DNA of 64,000 bases from the NCBI GenBank assembly GCA_026225945.1, contig JAMJFZ010002307.1, forward strand, positions 2,495,001-2,559,000. Direction: 5' to 3'. A model generated the notes under the pieces. That model ran no database searches. It had not been told where the DNA came from and saw nothing but the letters and a program-made list of their open reading frames with translations. The position numbers and the translations under genes are program-made. Of this stretch, positions 47,187 through 58,249 are shown one piece after another (the first letter of the stretch is position 1; each line of letters begins with the position of its first letter). This DNA comes from Cricetomys ansorgei. Lineage: Eukaryota > Chordata > Mammalia > Rodentia > Nesomyidae.

Positions 47187-47248
47187 ATGGACGAAGGAAT
47201 CCCTCATTTGCAAGAGAGACAGTTACTGGAACATAGGGATTTTATAGG
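47187..47248 (+). CDS. Bhlhe41: Bhlhe41 coding exon 1
   Basis: Encodes residues 1-20 and two bases of the Gly21 codon, starting MDEGIPHLQERQ. The donor is GTAAGG at 47249. Confidence 0.95.
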
Positions 47249-49536
47249 GTAAGGTGTGCGCACCGATGCGAATGTCTGTCTAGGCGTCGGTTTGCCTTTA
47301 CAAAGTGCTATGGAGCGGGCGAGGGCAGAGCCCCTCCCGGAATGGGGGCCTGATGCTGATTTCTGTTTTTGCAGACTGGACTATTCCTCTTTGTATATGT
47401 GTAAACCCAAAAGGAGCTTGAAGCGAGACGACAGCAAGGTAAGTCTTAAGTTTCCCATAACCCGCCTGGATAGTTAATTAGGGCCATTGATTTCGCAGGC
47501 AAACTCTGCCCGCAAATATATTCCAGCCCCGAGCTTCCCTGACTGTGAATTTTAAGTGGCTTGCTGGATACTCGTGGGGATATTCAACACTGCACCTGAA
47601 TTTAAATTGCATTTTAGAAGTGTAGAGGAGAGAGTTCCTGGCTATTAGTTCATTACATAGTGTGTTTGGGGGTTGGGGTGGGAGGGTTCTATCCAGCAAG
47701 TGAATGAGTGAAGGTTTAGCTTACTGCTGTCTCTTTTCCCTGGCTCATATATGAAGGATACCTACAAATTACCGCACAGATTGATAGAAAAGAAGAGAAG
47801 AGACCGAATTAATGAATGCATTGCTCAGCTGAAAGATTTACTGCCTGAACACCTGAAATTGACAGTAAGATGCACATTTTCATTCCTTGGTGGTCTCCGG
47901 GGTGTGTTAGACTGATACAGCTCCGGGAGAGAGGACCATAAGTGTAAATGTTAAGAGGCCTGACTTCCAAGTTGCGCTATAATGGAGAGTTTCCCAGAGA
48001 CTCAGAACAGGGGCTCCCGGCTGGAGGCCTGTCCTGTGGGGAGCCGAGTAGCACGTCCTTCCCAGTGTGTTCTCTCTAAGTTCCTGGGCTGCATGGAGAG
48101 CCAATCAAGGAAAATGCGTGAGTTCTAAAGTAACCCCCCGCTCCTCTTTCTTACGCCACTGCAGACACTGGGGCATCTGGAGAAAGCAGTAGTCTTGGAA
48201 TTAACTTTGAAGCACTTAAAAGCGTTAACAGCCTTAACGGAGCAGCAGCACCAGAAGATAATTGCTTTACAGAACGGTAAGTGGGTCCGAGGAAGGCAAC
48301 CTGCCCGAATAAAAAACGGGGTGGCTCCAGGGGCGCAGTCTGGAACTCCCAGCCGCGTCCTTCTGACACCCCCCTCTGCTGTCCCTTGGTGGCAAGTCCC
48401 AGAGCATCCCACAGGCTGTCTGCGGAACTGGAGGAGCCCGATTTCATTTAAAGTGGCGGCTGCACCTCTCCAGTTGGGATTTCAGCCTAGAGGAGAGCGC
48501 CTCACCCCGCCACCCCCTCCTCGCGGCAGCCTGCGGATTATATCGCTGGAATGCCTGGGAAAAGCCGATCTCGCTGTAGGCAGCGCGGGGCCCACGTGAT
48601 GAGCAGATGTCTTAACGCCACGGTTTTTCTTCTCGCCTCCCTCCCCCGTGCACCCTAGGGGAGCGCTCTCTGAAATCGCCCGTCCAGGCCGACTTGGATG
48701 CGTTCCACTCGGGGTTTCAAACCTGCGCCAAAGAAGTCTTGCAATACCTCGCGCGCTTCGAGAGCTGGACGCCCAGGGAGCCCCGCTGCGCGCAGCTCGT
48801 CAGCCACCTGCACGCCGTGGCCACCCAGCTCCTGACGCCACAGGTGCCCCCGGGCAGGGGCCCCGGCCGCGCGCCCTGCGGTGCGAGGGCTGCGGCCGCC
48901 CCGGGCCCCGAGCGCGCGGCCCGCTGCGTGCCGGTCATCCAGCGGACTCAGCCCGGCACCGAGCCGGAGCATGACACGGACACCGACAGCGGCTACGGGG
49001 GCGAGGCGGAGCAGGGCCGCGCCGCCGTCAAGCAGGAGCCGCCGGGGGACCCTTCACCCGCGCCCAAGAGGCCGAAGCTGGAGGCGCGCGGCGCGCTCCT
49101 GGCTCCGGAGCCCGCGCTTCTCGGCTCGCTCGTGGCGCTGGGCGGGGGGGCGCCCTTCGCGCAGCCCGCCGCCGCGCCCTTCTGCCTGCCCTTCTACCTG
49201 CTGTCGCCGTCCGCCGCCGCCTACGTGCAGCCCTGGCTGGACAAGAGCGGCCTGGACAAGTATCTGTACCCCGCGGCGGCCTCGCCCTTCCCGCTGCTGT
49301 ACCCGGGCATCCCCGCCGCCGCCGCCGCCGCCGCCTTCCCCTGCCTGTCGTCCGTGCTGTCGCCGCCTCCCGAGAAGGCGGGCGCGGCCGCCGGGGCTCC
49401 GCTCCTGGTGCACGAGGCCGCGTCCCCGGGGCCGCTGCGCCCCCAGCGCGCGCACAGCCGCGCCCACCCGCCCCGCGCCGGGAACCCGGAGAGCCCTCGG
49501 GAAGACGCCCCGCAGCCGGCCAAGGATGCCCCCTGA
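47187..49536 (+). CDS. Bhlhe41: Bhlhe41 (DEC2/SHARP1), bHLH-Orange transcriptional repressor, five coding exons
   Basis: Nuclear repressor that binds CACGTG E-boxes, restrains CLOCK:BMAL1 output and acts in differentiation. Exons 47187-47248, 47375-47438, 47757-47864, 48165-48276 and 48659-49536 join in frame through GT-AG introns to 1,224 bases, 407 residues. The start has A at -3 and G at +4. The basic region (about 46-60, YKLPHRLIEKKRRDRI) carries the proline typical of the Hairy/DEC group. Helix-loop-helix spans about 60-100, the Orange domain about 129-167. VKQE at 239-242 and PKLE at 254-257 fit SUMO sites; SHARP1 is reported, from memory, to be modified at K240 and K255. The C-terminal third is Ala/Pro-rich with seven alanines (335-341) and, as in DEC proteins, lacks WRPW. 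The length is close to mouse (about 410) and much shorter than human (482). The paralogue Bhlhe40 is excluded by the Ala-rich tail. Confidence 0.98.
47375..47438 (+). CDS. Bhlhe41: Bhlhe41 coding exon 2
   Basis: Acceptor TTTTTGCAG ends at 47374. The exon completes Gly21 and encodes LDYSSLYMCKPKRSLKRDD and two more residues to Lys42. Donor GTAAGT at 47439. Residue 41 is Ser, where I recall Thr in mouse and human. Confidence 0.95.
47757..47864 (+). CDS. Bhlhe41: Bhlhe41 coding exon 3 (basic region and helix 1)
   Basis: Residues 43-78. It carries the DNA-contacting basic region and helix 1 with INECIAQLKDLLPEHLK. Acceptor ATGAAG ends at 47756 with a rather weak pyrimidine tract; donor GTAAGA at 47865. 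Confidence 0.95.
48165..48276 (+). CDS. Bhlhe41: Bhlhe41 coding exon 4 (helix 2)
   Basis: Residues 79-115 plus one base. It encodes the loop end and helix 2 (GHLEKAVVLELTLKHLKAL) and the linker QQHQKIIALQN. Donor GTAAGT at 48277. Confidence 0.95.
48593..48598 (+). promoter_or_regulatory. Intronic E-box (CACGTG), intron 4
   Basis: Palindromic E-box 61 bases before exon 5. A possible intragenic clock-factor site; function not shown. Confidence 0.35.
48659..49536 (+). CDS. Bhlhe41: Bhlhe41 coding exon 5 (Orange domain and C-terminal region)
   Basis: Residues 116-407 and the TGA stop. It holds the Orange domain (DLDAFHSGFQTCAKEVLQYL onward), an acidic HDTDTDSGYGGEAE segment, the two SUMO-type motifs, an NLS-like PKRPK and the Ala/Pro-rich tail. 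GC content is extreme, which also produces long accidental frames in the other frames. Confidence 0.95.
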
Positions 49537-50985
49537 GCTCCCCAGCTCTTCCCGGACACGGGCGGAGGAGGGCTCCCGAGGAGTCGCCCGCTTTCCAAGT
49601 TCAAACATCCCCTAAATGCGTGCCAGGGTGAAAGAGTAAGAGATGCTCGACCAGGCTTAGGACAAAAACAGGTGTCTGTGTACGTTCGGGGTTCCTGTCA
49701 TGCCCGTTTCTCGCCCTTTTGCCTTCCCTCCCCCCTTCCCCCACGCTGTCACAGATCTTCGGTGAGAAATACCGGTTCTGTTCTGTCACCCTCCGTAAAT
49801 TCAGTCCACGCCCCCTTCCCTTTCGGTCTTGGGTGGGAGAGCCACGTGGAACCGGTGGGAGCGCCCGGTGCCAGGGTCCTTTGACAGCCGGTGTGTCTTC
49901 CAGCTGTCCCTCGGCAGGCACTCTGCAAACTGAGAGCTAGATTCTCGTCAGTATTTTGTATTGTTTGGCTTTTCGGAAGTTACCTATTTTTCAGAGAAGT
50001 GAGGATGCGTCACTCCGTTGGGAGGAGGTTGGAATGGTATCTTTATTATGCCTTGCACTTATTTGGAGAGACAGAGTCAGGACAACTTCAGGCACCTTGA
50101 CAGAGTGGAAGCTGGAGGAGGAAGGTTGGAGCCCTTGGCGCCTTTGCTGGCACTTTATTGACAAATTGACCTCAAACCCTTTGCCCCACTTAATTTCTCA
50201 ATTCTCATGCATATAACATGGGTTATATATCTGTGTTTCTGACGCATACCCCACCCCTCTGCGCGCTCATTATTTTATCCATCATGGTCCCAAATTTTGT
50301 AATGTTACTTTTTTGTTTTTAACATTCACTGGGCTGGAAAAAAAGAAAGAAAGAAAAGCCCAAGCCAATCGATTTGTCCTGGAATTCTTAGATGACTGAA
50401 GTGGAGGGAAGGGCTAGGGTCCCCTGTGATTGGAAGTGCTGTGACAGAACAGGAGTCCTGCCAGGCCTATCTCGAGTCTGTATGTATTCTTCTGGAGACC
50501 AAACCAGATACCAGATAATCAGAAAGCTTTTTAAAATAAGGCATACACCAAGACCTTGTCTGGATATTTTTAGTTTGTTGCCAAGGTAGCACTGAGAAAT
50601 CTCACTTGAATGTTATATAAGGGGTGAGACACAATAGTCTGGAGCGAAAGAAAGTTATCTGAGTCTCTGAGTCTGTTAGGGTCCGTTTGCTGCTGCTGCT
50701 GCTGTTGCTACTGTTTGCCTCAAACGCTGTGTTTAAACAACGTTAAACTCTTAGCCTACCAAGGCGGCTGTATGTACATAGCTGTTAATACACCCAATTA
50801 ATGATGTCTGACATGCTATTTTTGTAGGGAGAAGATATGTGCTAATGATATTTTGAGTTAAAATATCTTTGGGGAAGACTCGGTGAAATGTTTGCACTTT
50901 GGTTACGATGCTTATGATGCTTGGTGCAAGCTTATGCTGTTTTAAATTATTAAACAAATCAATAAATACTGTCTGCAAGAAACCA
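49537..50985 (+). other. Bhlhe41: Bhlhe41 3' UTR
   Basis: Follows the TGA stop. GC-rich at first, then AT-rich with several T-runs. It holds a CACGTG at 49843-49848 and a CTG run at about 50690-50707. The end is set by the AATAAA at 50961; use of the next signal would extend it to about 51,145. Confidence 0.65.
50961..50966 (+). terminator. Bhlhe41: Bhlhe41 poly(A) signal, first candidate
   Basis: Canonical AATAAA in an AT-rich context, about 1.4 kb after the stop codon. Cleavage would fall near 50980-50995. Confidence 0.55.
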
Positions 50986-51120
50986 GCTGGTTTAGACAAG
51001 TTTAGTATGTAAGAGATAAGCTAGAAACTATCTTTATATTCTAGTATTTTCAGCACTCCACAAACTCTATTACCTAAATATTGCCACACTATTTTGTGAT
51101 TTAAAAAATTCTTACTAAGG

Positions 51121-51126
51121 AATAAA
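51121..51126 (+). terminator. Bhlhe41: Bhlhe41 poly(A) signal, second candidate
   Basis: A second AATAAA, 160 bases further on. A third AATAAA occurs at 52213-52218 and would give a 2.7-kb 3' UTR. Confidence 0.35.
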
Positions 51127-51149
51127 AACTTTATATATGATATGAGGTT

Positions 51150-53520
51150 GTCTAATAATTAAACAGTACTGAATACCCCATTAGTTTCCAAAGACTTCTG
51201 ATTATACGGACAAAAACACCCGAAGGTTCTTGGACATTTTTGTTTGGTTGGTTTTGGTTTTCTGTCACTGGTGTCTCTAGGGAGACTCCTGGTTATAGTC
51301 CTCTGTTGCCACTTGCCCCCAGTATATCTGAATGAAGACTACAAAAGAAGTAGCCTAGCAATCACTGGTGGTTTGTCTGCCTTAGCCCCCATTTGCTATT
51401 TTTTTTTTTTTAATTTACCTGGTTTCAGTCTGTGACCTCAGATAGCCTCTTCTGTGTGGTCTGGTGTTTTGTTTGTTTGTTTTTGTTTTTTTTTCCCCCC
51501 AGGTCCTAAACACTTACACTGCTGCAGGGGGGTATGTTTCATTCATTCCTGTATTTTGCCTCCTTAGCTTTTACAAAATAATCCTGGTGTAGGGCTTTGC
51601 CTTGGAGTTTAGGAAACAATTTCTAGACTTTTCTCAAGTGTGTGATCAAAACCGTGCTTTGAGACAAATGAATTGAAGAGCTGTCCATATTCTTTCCAGT
51701 GGCATTTTTGAATCCGGTGATTTATGCTGTGTGAATGCAGGTTTGTAAGATGTAGAGAAAGTGCTCCCTCTGCTGACTCTGTGGCAAGCAGGCAGGGCAT
51801 GGTAGACTGAAGCCACAGTCTCAGACATATGCTAGATCAGTCCCCTGAAATTTGTAAGCAAGTCAGACAAGGTCACACAGGCACTGAGGGCCAGTGCTTG
51901 GCCAGGCCCAGTGCCTCCCTTTTCTAGAAAACTGTCTCGCTCTGCAGCATCCTGGACCAAGTGTGCTCGTTTTGACTGGGTAAAGCTCCTGAAACTTAAA
52001 CCATAGGCTCAAAGGAAGCAAGAATCAACCCTAAGAGAGAAGGGTTGATGAGCCTTGATGTTGACATCTTGAGAGAGATGTCTTGCTCTAATCTAAAATT
52101 ATGGAAAACAGCATTTTAAGCATTTTGAGCAATATTGTATTGCCATTTTCATCACAACCAAAAAGAAGCCGTAAGTTAACTCAGTTGACATTTGCACGAT
52201 TCTGTAACATGTAATAAAAGCTTTTTTTGACTTTGGCAAGATTTTATAGGTCACTTATTTAGTCTGAAATTATATATAGTAAAGTGATAAAACTATGAAG
52301 TTAGAACAGAAGAGAAAAAATAGTATTTTCCATATTACATCTGAAAATGTGATCTAGTTCGTTTCTAGGGATGGAACTTGGGGCCACTGGCCTGAGCCAT
52401 TGGCTTCTGGAAACTATTTGAGTCATTGGTTGATTTTATTGAATTAATATTAGAGTCATGAGACTTCACTAAGGAGGCATCTATGTCTGTAGACTTGAAA
52501 CATCAGCTGAACTTATTTGGTAAATCATGTTTTCTCAACTTACAACTATGAATCTTCACTGCAGTTATTAGTATTCTTTAATCTGCATAAATAGACTTCT
52601 TAGCAAACTTCACATTGAATTTTCATATGCCCCCACTACACAGCCAAACTTCACATTTTCAAGGTGTTAGAAACCAAAACTGTGAAAATGACTAGTTCCA
52701 TCGTTGTGAAACTACTTTCATTTAATGCTGTTGCTAACTGCATAGACCACAGCTTTTGTGGTTCCTATCATGCGGCCGGTAGGACCTCAGCCTGGCCTGT
52801 CTGTCTCAGGCCAGTGTTTATCCTCTCGATGAGAGGTGACTGCCTCCTGAGGAAGGACCTCAGGAGGACAGGCCTGGGCAAACAGACCACAAAGGCTTTT
52901 GATTTCAGGTAGTAATGAACAGAGAGTGAATTAAGACTACCTTCCTTATTGTGAGAGAGGCATTTTCTCTCAGCAGGCAACATTGCTCTTACTAAAATTG
53001 TTTTCTTAACCCATCGACCCTTCAGCCCCTCTACCAACTGTTCTTATGTTAGTTTAAGCAAGTTCTGGGTAGATTTGCAATTTGTGCTCACACCCACTTA
53101 GTCCAGGTGCCAGCTTCTCATGGGTGAATTTGGGTAGAGGAGTAACAGAGAAAATGGCCCCATAGAAGGGATTTGCCCTACAAACATGCTATTCTCCGAG
53201 TGCTGTGCCTATCTTAAAATTGTAGTTCTTGTAGGGTGCAAACTCCAAACAAATACAAAAAAGAGCTGATATTTTAAAACTGAATCTAGAGATATCCCCA
53301 TAAACAGATTAATGCTATTTTTTTTTCTTTTCCTTGCAATTATTTAGTGCAGAGCACCCTGAAACTTATTTTATCTATCCTCTGGAATGTTTTACACATG
53401 TCCTAGAAAAATACCCTAGCATATTAGTTTCCTAATAATGCAGAGATTAACAGCATCACTTGTACATGGTGCACGTTGTGTGCAAGTGTTTGCACTTGGG
53501 CTGATGCAAGCAGAGCTCTT
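51150..53520. other. Gene-free downstream flank, almost repeat-free
   Basis: About 2.4 kb of AT-rich unique sequence without a SINE. It has T-runs at 51400-51412 and a TTTG/T-rich stretch at 51464-51500. It may include distal 3' UTR or conserved elements. No coding signal. Confidence 0.45.
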
Positions 53521-53526
53521 GTGTCT

Positions 53527-53685
53527 GGTTATTTATTTTGAGGCATGGTCTCATTATGCAGCACTGGCTGTCCAGGAATTTATAGGAATAAACCAAGTTC
53601 TCTTCAAATTCCTGAAGATCTGCATGCCTCTGCCTCCAGAGTGTTGGGATTAAAGGCAGGTGCCATCACACCTGGCTGCACCTGT
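53527..53685 (-). mobile_element. B1 SINE, reverse strand
   Basis: Contains tattttgaggcatggtctca, cactggctgtccaggaattt, ggattaaaggcaggtgccat and cacacctggct. Confidence 0.9.
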
Positions 53686-55475
53686 TTTTTGCAGGGTTTC
53701 CAGCCTCTTTCCTCAGCCATTCTTGTCAACTGTCACTGCTCAGTGGTCAGAGATCCGCCTCCAAAGCTTACCTGATTTGGTACCTCCTGTTTACTGTGGG
53801 CTGGGACAAAACCACACCCATTTTTGATGTGTCTAAAATGAGAGTCAAAAGGTTCAAACAGGCCCCAAGGGCTCTTCTGTAAGCAAATAGTGTGAGCTTA
53901 GGTTCTCAGTGGTGAAGCTGTCTCTTTCTATTTTCTAAAGCTTCCAGGTTCTCAGTCATGTTCCATATATCAGATTATTTGAAATCTTCAAGTACTTTAT
54001 GTATGTTTCCACTATTTTATTACGTAAAAATAAAAGCCACTTGCTAATGGTTTTAGATGATAGAAAACAATTAAGATAAACACCCTGTTGGAAATAAGTT
54101 ATTTGATTGGCTGGATGCTTCTTTCTTTCATGTTGATGAGAACAGGGATTCCTGAGGACTGATTGGACATTTCTATCCATCCATGGTGATGCTGACCCTT
54201 TTTCTGGGTTGTAACACCTAGGCTTTGACCCTTCTGGAAACTGTCAGGGGGTGTGTGTAGGCCATTATATTCAGACACACTCATGACAGAGCCTCAGGGA
54301 GAAGCTTCAGACCCATGGACACGTTCCTTTTGGTGGTTATGGGGAGCCATGCATTTGTTTTGCTCTTGTTTTATGCAAGAGCATAAGAGGTAAGTGCTGG
54401 AGTATGAAGATTAACCTCAGGGTCTCGGTGTTGTGGGGATCACAGAACCATACTAAAACAAATTACACAGTAACAGCAAGTGCTCTGTAGCGGTTCCTGG
54501 AATGCTGGGGCTGGGTGGGGTCTGCTGACGTCCTCTAGTGGAGTGGAAGAAAGTGTGGAGGAGCTACTGGGTTTTGCAGAGTGGGCAAGAGTTCACGAGA
54601 AGACTCTGGACCAGCCTATATTGTGCTACACTTTCAGTTTCATTAGTTATATTAAGCTTGAAGTCTGAACGAGAATTTCCTAATCTCTGTCTCTTGAAAC
54701 CTTGAGTGTCCTGCTGGCTCTTAGCTTCAGCATCTCCTGTGAGTGAACCCTAGGCTGGGACTAGGGGTCCTGCCACTTCCTGCTGCAGTGGGAGATACAG
54801 TTGCATCTTTGCATATTAATACCATAGTGCAGAAGGAGAAACTGCATCTCACAGCTCTCCCTAGCCTCTGCCTCCTGTGGGGCATGTGTTCTAAGCAAAC
54901 ACACAAAACAAACAAAAGCACCCTGCGGTGACTCCTTCCCCTTCATAGAAGGGGTTGGTGACCAGTTCTCCACTCCATAAAAAAAGAAGAGGCTGCAGGC
55001 AAAGAGCTCTGCCAGGGCTACCAAGATTGGAGCCAGATTTGTTGGTTCAGAATTGACTGTTTTTTTATACCCTTATAGCAGAATTTTAATGAGGAGAGAC
55101 TGGGTTAGGTTTTGTCGTGAGCTAGGCCACACACCAGTGATCCTAAGAGCTTGTGTTGGTTGAAAGCCGTGGTGGAATGGGCGAGACCCCTGGCAGTCAT
55201 CCTTCTACACAACAGCACCACACAGCAGTGCTCGTGAATTCTGAGCAGTCAAAGTCCTTTACAATATTTTATTCTTTTGTCCCCTCACTTTGGAGACATC
55301 CAGAAATGCATGGTTCCCGATTTTCCCTCTCTCTCTTTGTGGCCTTCACTCAGCTAAGAGCTTTCCAAGTAAAGGAAAGGAATCCAGCAACTTAGAGCTG
55401 GGAAGAAGATTTGAGCAAATGGGAGAGAAAGGAAGGCCGTGACTTTTTGTTTTTTTTCCCATCATGCTTTGTTGT
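53686..55475. other. Intergenic, no feature recognised
   Basis: About 1.8 kb of unique-looking sequence with no gene or clear repeat. Confidence 0.4.
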
Positions 55476-55479
55476 TGTT

Positions 55480-55693
55480 GTTTTAAATATATTTTATGTG
55501 TGTGGGCGTGTGCACGTATGTACGCCAAATGAGTGCAGGTGTCCACACCCATGGAAGCCCAGAAAAAGGAATTGGACTCCCTGGAGCTGGGGTTACAGGT
55601 TGTCCTGACCCACCAGACATGGGTGCTGGGAAATCACTCCATCCTTTGGAAGAGCAATATATGCTCTTAACCACGGTGCCATTTCTGCAGCCT
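55480..55693 (-). mobile_element. B2 SINE, reverse strand
   Basis: Body actccctggagctggggttac and head atgctcttaaccacggtgcc are both present, with a GT-rich tail side at 55490-55520. Confidence 0.9.
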
Positions 55694-55724
55694 CTTGGGT
55701 TCTTTTTTTTGGGGGGGGGGCGTT

Positions 55725-55805
55725 TTGTGGCACGGTCTATATATAATCTAGGCTGGATTCAAACTCTGTGAGATTCAAACTGCCTTAACCACACACTTGG
55801 CTAAA
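55725..55805 (-). mobile_element. B1-type fragment, reverse strand
   Basis: Contains tggcacggtctatatataat, aggctggattcaaactctgt and aaccacacacttggct. Diverged and shortened. Confidence 0.5.
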
Positions 55806-55826
55806 ATTTCAACCATGTCTTTCCCT

Positions 55827-55828
<2 letters not shown>

Positions 55829-55872
<44 letters not shown>
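55829..55872 (+). repeat. (AT)22 microsatellite
   Basis: Uninterrupted AT run, followed by a GTTT/TTTG run to about 55899. AT runs of this length can extrude cruciforms. Confidence 0.95.
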
Positions 55873-55874
<2 letters not shown>

Positions 55875-55894
55875 TTTTGTTTGTTTGTTTGTTT

Positions 55895-55975
55895 GTTTTT
55901 GGAGGCGATGGGGATTGAGCTCAGCTCTGGGCATCCTAGGCAAACTCTCTACCACTAAGCCACCTCCCGCCCCCC
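55895..55975 (-). mobile_element. ID-type SINE, reverse strand
   Basis: Contains gatggggattgagctcagct, ggcaaactctctaccactaa and gccacctcccgcccccc. This is the reversed ID tRNA-like head. The TTTG run on its left is its reversed A-rich tail. Confidence 0.7.
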
Positions 55976-58130
55976 TGCAGTTTTATATGGGGCATTTTTG
56001 GTGAACTTTAGCTGGAGTTCGATTTCCAGACCTTTCCTAAGTGGGTGTGAACAGAGGTGGTGAGCATCCCACTCCACCAGAGGTGGTGATAAACTCTGCC
56101 TCCCAGTAGCGCTTCCTGAATCCAGGTCCAGAGGCCTGAGTTGTTCCTGGCATCAGGAACCCTCCTAACAGAGCATTCCTTGCTCAGACTCCGGATGTGG
56201 ATAACTAGGGAGGACTCTTGATTTCATGCGTGAACCATCTGGAGCAAGACTATAACGCATCTGTGTAAACCCCATGTGACACCTGACTGCAAGAACCCAC
56301 AGCCCCAGGTTCTCCTTAGACACGCTGGGTGTAATCACAAACTGCTGGGCTCCGGGTTTGGTATATTCATTCGAAAGCCTGGCCGGAAGGGACTCAATAG
56401 TCTCAGCCATTGAAGCTGCAGGGAGCTTGCGTCTGGGCAGGGAGACGCCTTCTCAGGTTGCCTAGCAACAAGACTGGGGATGATGTCATCCCCCCCCCCC
56501 CCACACACACACACGGGTTCACAGTACAGCCGCAGCCCTGTGGGCCCGGCAAGGTCTCGTGCTTTCACACGTGTCCCTGCGCACGCTGAGCCGCACGTGA
56601 GGGGGGCGGTCCAGTGCGCTTGCGTGGGCCCTAGACACTGTAGCTTCTGCAGCTGATGACGCTGCACTTTCCCAGGTTTCCTGGTTGGAGGAGCTTGGAA
56701 GTGCTGGAGCCAGGCTTGGTGCTGCAACCCGGGCGTCCACGGCACCAGTCTCACGTATAGATTAGTAAATCGAATTCCTCCCAGTGAGGGGCGGGCGGGG
56801 GCGTAATTAGTGGGTTTTGCCTGATGGGTAGAATGAACCCCTGCTGAAGGATGGATTATTTTTTAAGTTACATATTCAAGAATTATTTACCAGTTCCTCC
56901 AGGAAAAATGATTTGGTCTCAGACTTTGGCTTTTTGAAGTGACTGTACTATTTGATTGTATAACACTTCCTGTAACAGATTCATAAATGGTCCAAAATGA
57001 ATGAATTGGAAGTGTTGCGGGGGGGGGGGGGGCGGTGTTAATGCCTTTTACATAATTCTCCCCAGGATGCGGAAAAGGTATGCCAGCACCATCACTTCCT
57101 TGCAAATTAGGATTCAGTCATGTGATGGGAATGATCTCAAGTAATAGTGTTAGTTGGACAGGTCAGGGGATGCTGTAGTCTGGAGGGCTCTAAAGACAGA
57201 CATTAACAAAGCACAAGGCTTTGAGTTTGCTTTTCGATGACATAAGCATGGTTTCCAATAGGAGACAGGCTTTCTAACCTTGACGCACAAGCATGTTTAA
57301 TTCCGGTGTCAGGCACAGTCTGGACTTGATCCCTTCTGGTGTTGACAACTGAGTCCTTCAGATTTCCTGGCCTTTGCCGATCAGTGTTTTTGCCAATCAG
57401 TGACAATGTCCCTCTGCCTGTGCTCTTTTCAGCCAGCTCTCAGGAAGAAGATAAGACGATGATGCAATTGCTGGCTGGCTGGTCCATGCATTCCAGGCCC
57501 CTGCCTCCTCTTCTCCCTTCCCTCCCGGGTGCTTTTGAGGACCATGTCCTTCCCCCTAAGTCCTCACTTGCCAGTTGTTCACCAGTGACACCTCTGCCCT
57601 CTCCCACCCCAGTATTTATTTTATTTCATTTTTTATTCAAATACCACTTTAGCCATGCCTTTCCTAAGCAGCAGTTGGCAACGTGAGGGCCGGCCCTAGT
57701 GTTCTTTATATTTGCTTTTCCTCATATCCTGGATCCCCCTTAACATGGCCTGTGACCCCACCCCCCACCCCTGTGTATAACTGCTTTTTATAAGTGTGAA
57801 TTGATCCTTGTTCATATTTTGTGGATGAATGAAGGAACAAGTCTGGCAAGCATTTCAATCTGGTTGCTTCCAAAAAGAAAACAGCAGTAAACTCTCAAAA
57901 CTCGTTTGGTGTTAGGTATTCATTTCCCCTGCCCTCTTACCCTGGGCTCCCCTCCCTGTGATCAGTCACTGTGTGAGTCAATGATAAAGACTCAGAGATG
58001 TCAATAAGTTAGGTAAGGAGACAGAAGCCACTAGTGTTCCATACCTGCAAATGAACAGATCTGGTGTGAAGCAGGTGAGTGGTTTCCTATAACTTTATAT
58101 GTACAATAAAGCATTAAGAAACTTCACTTA
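55976..58130. other. Intergenic; homopolymer runs only
   Basis: Unique sequence with a C-run joined to a CA run at 56490-56514 and a G-run at 57019-57032. A GC-richer patch at about 56515-56640 has scattered CpG and two CACGTG-like cores but no gene. Confidence 0.4.
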
Positions 58131-58225
58131 AGGGCTGTGGATGTAGCTCAGTGGTAAAGCACCAGCCTCGTGTCCCGAGGTGCAGGAGGCACTAGGTGTA
58201 ATCCCCAGCACCCCAAATAGACAAG
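58131..58225 (+). mobile_element. ID SINE
   Basis: Head gggctgtggatgtagctcag, tggtaaagcaccagcctcg and a gtaatccccagcacccc end. This shows the A-box/B-box layout of an ID element. Confidence 0.85.
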
Positions 58226-58249
58226 GACAAGCAATAACTTCACTTAGCC

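Larger units (their letters stand above)
45640..49620. promoter_or_regulatory. Bhlhe41: CpG island covering promoter and whole Bhlhe41 coding region
   Basis: CpG is frequent and GC content high from about 45,640 to 46,300, from 46,600 to 47,100 and across the last exon, in sharp contrast to the flanks. The small-exon stretch 47,200-48,160 is less GC-rich. GC boxes occur at about 46175-46182, 46709-46718 and 46821-46830. I see no TATA box, so dispersed initiation is expected. Confidence 0.85.

Noticed and set aside
48881..49615. 244- and 184-codon alternative frames over Bhlhe41 exon 5
   Set aside because: GC-rich coding sequence suppresses stop codons in other frames. The composition (Arg/Pro/Ser-rich or Gly/Arg-rich) is that of frame shadows.
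56515..56640. Small GC-richer patch as a second CpG-island promoter
   Set aside because: Too short, with few CpGs and no following exon-like sequence.
58131..58225. tRNA-like A and B boxes
   Set aside because: This is an ID SINE with no complete cloverleaf, not a functional tRNA gene. The same holds for the B2/B3 heads.
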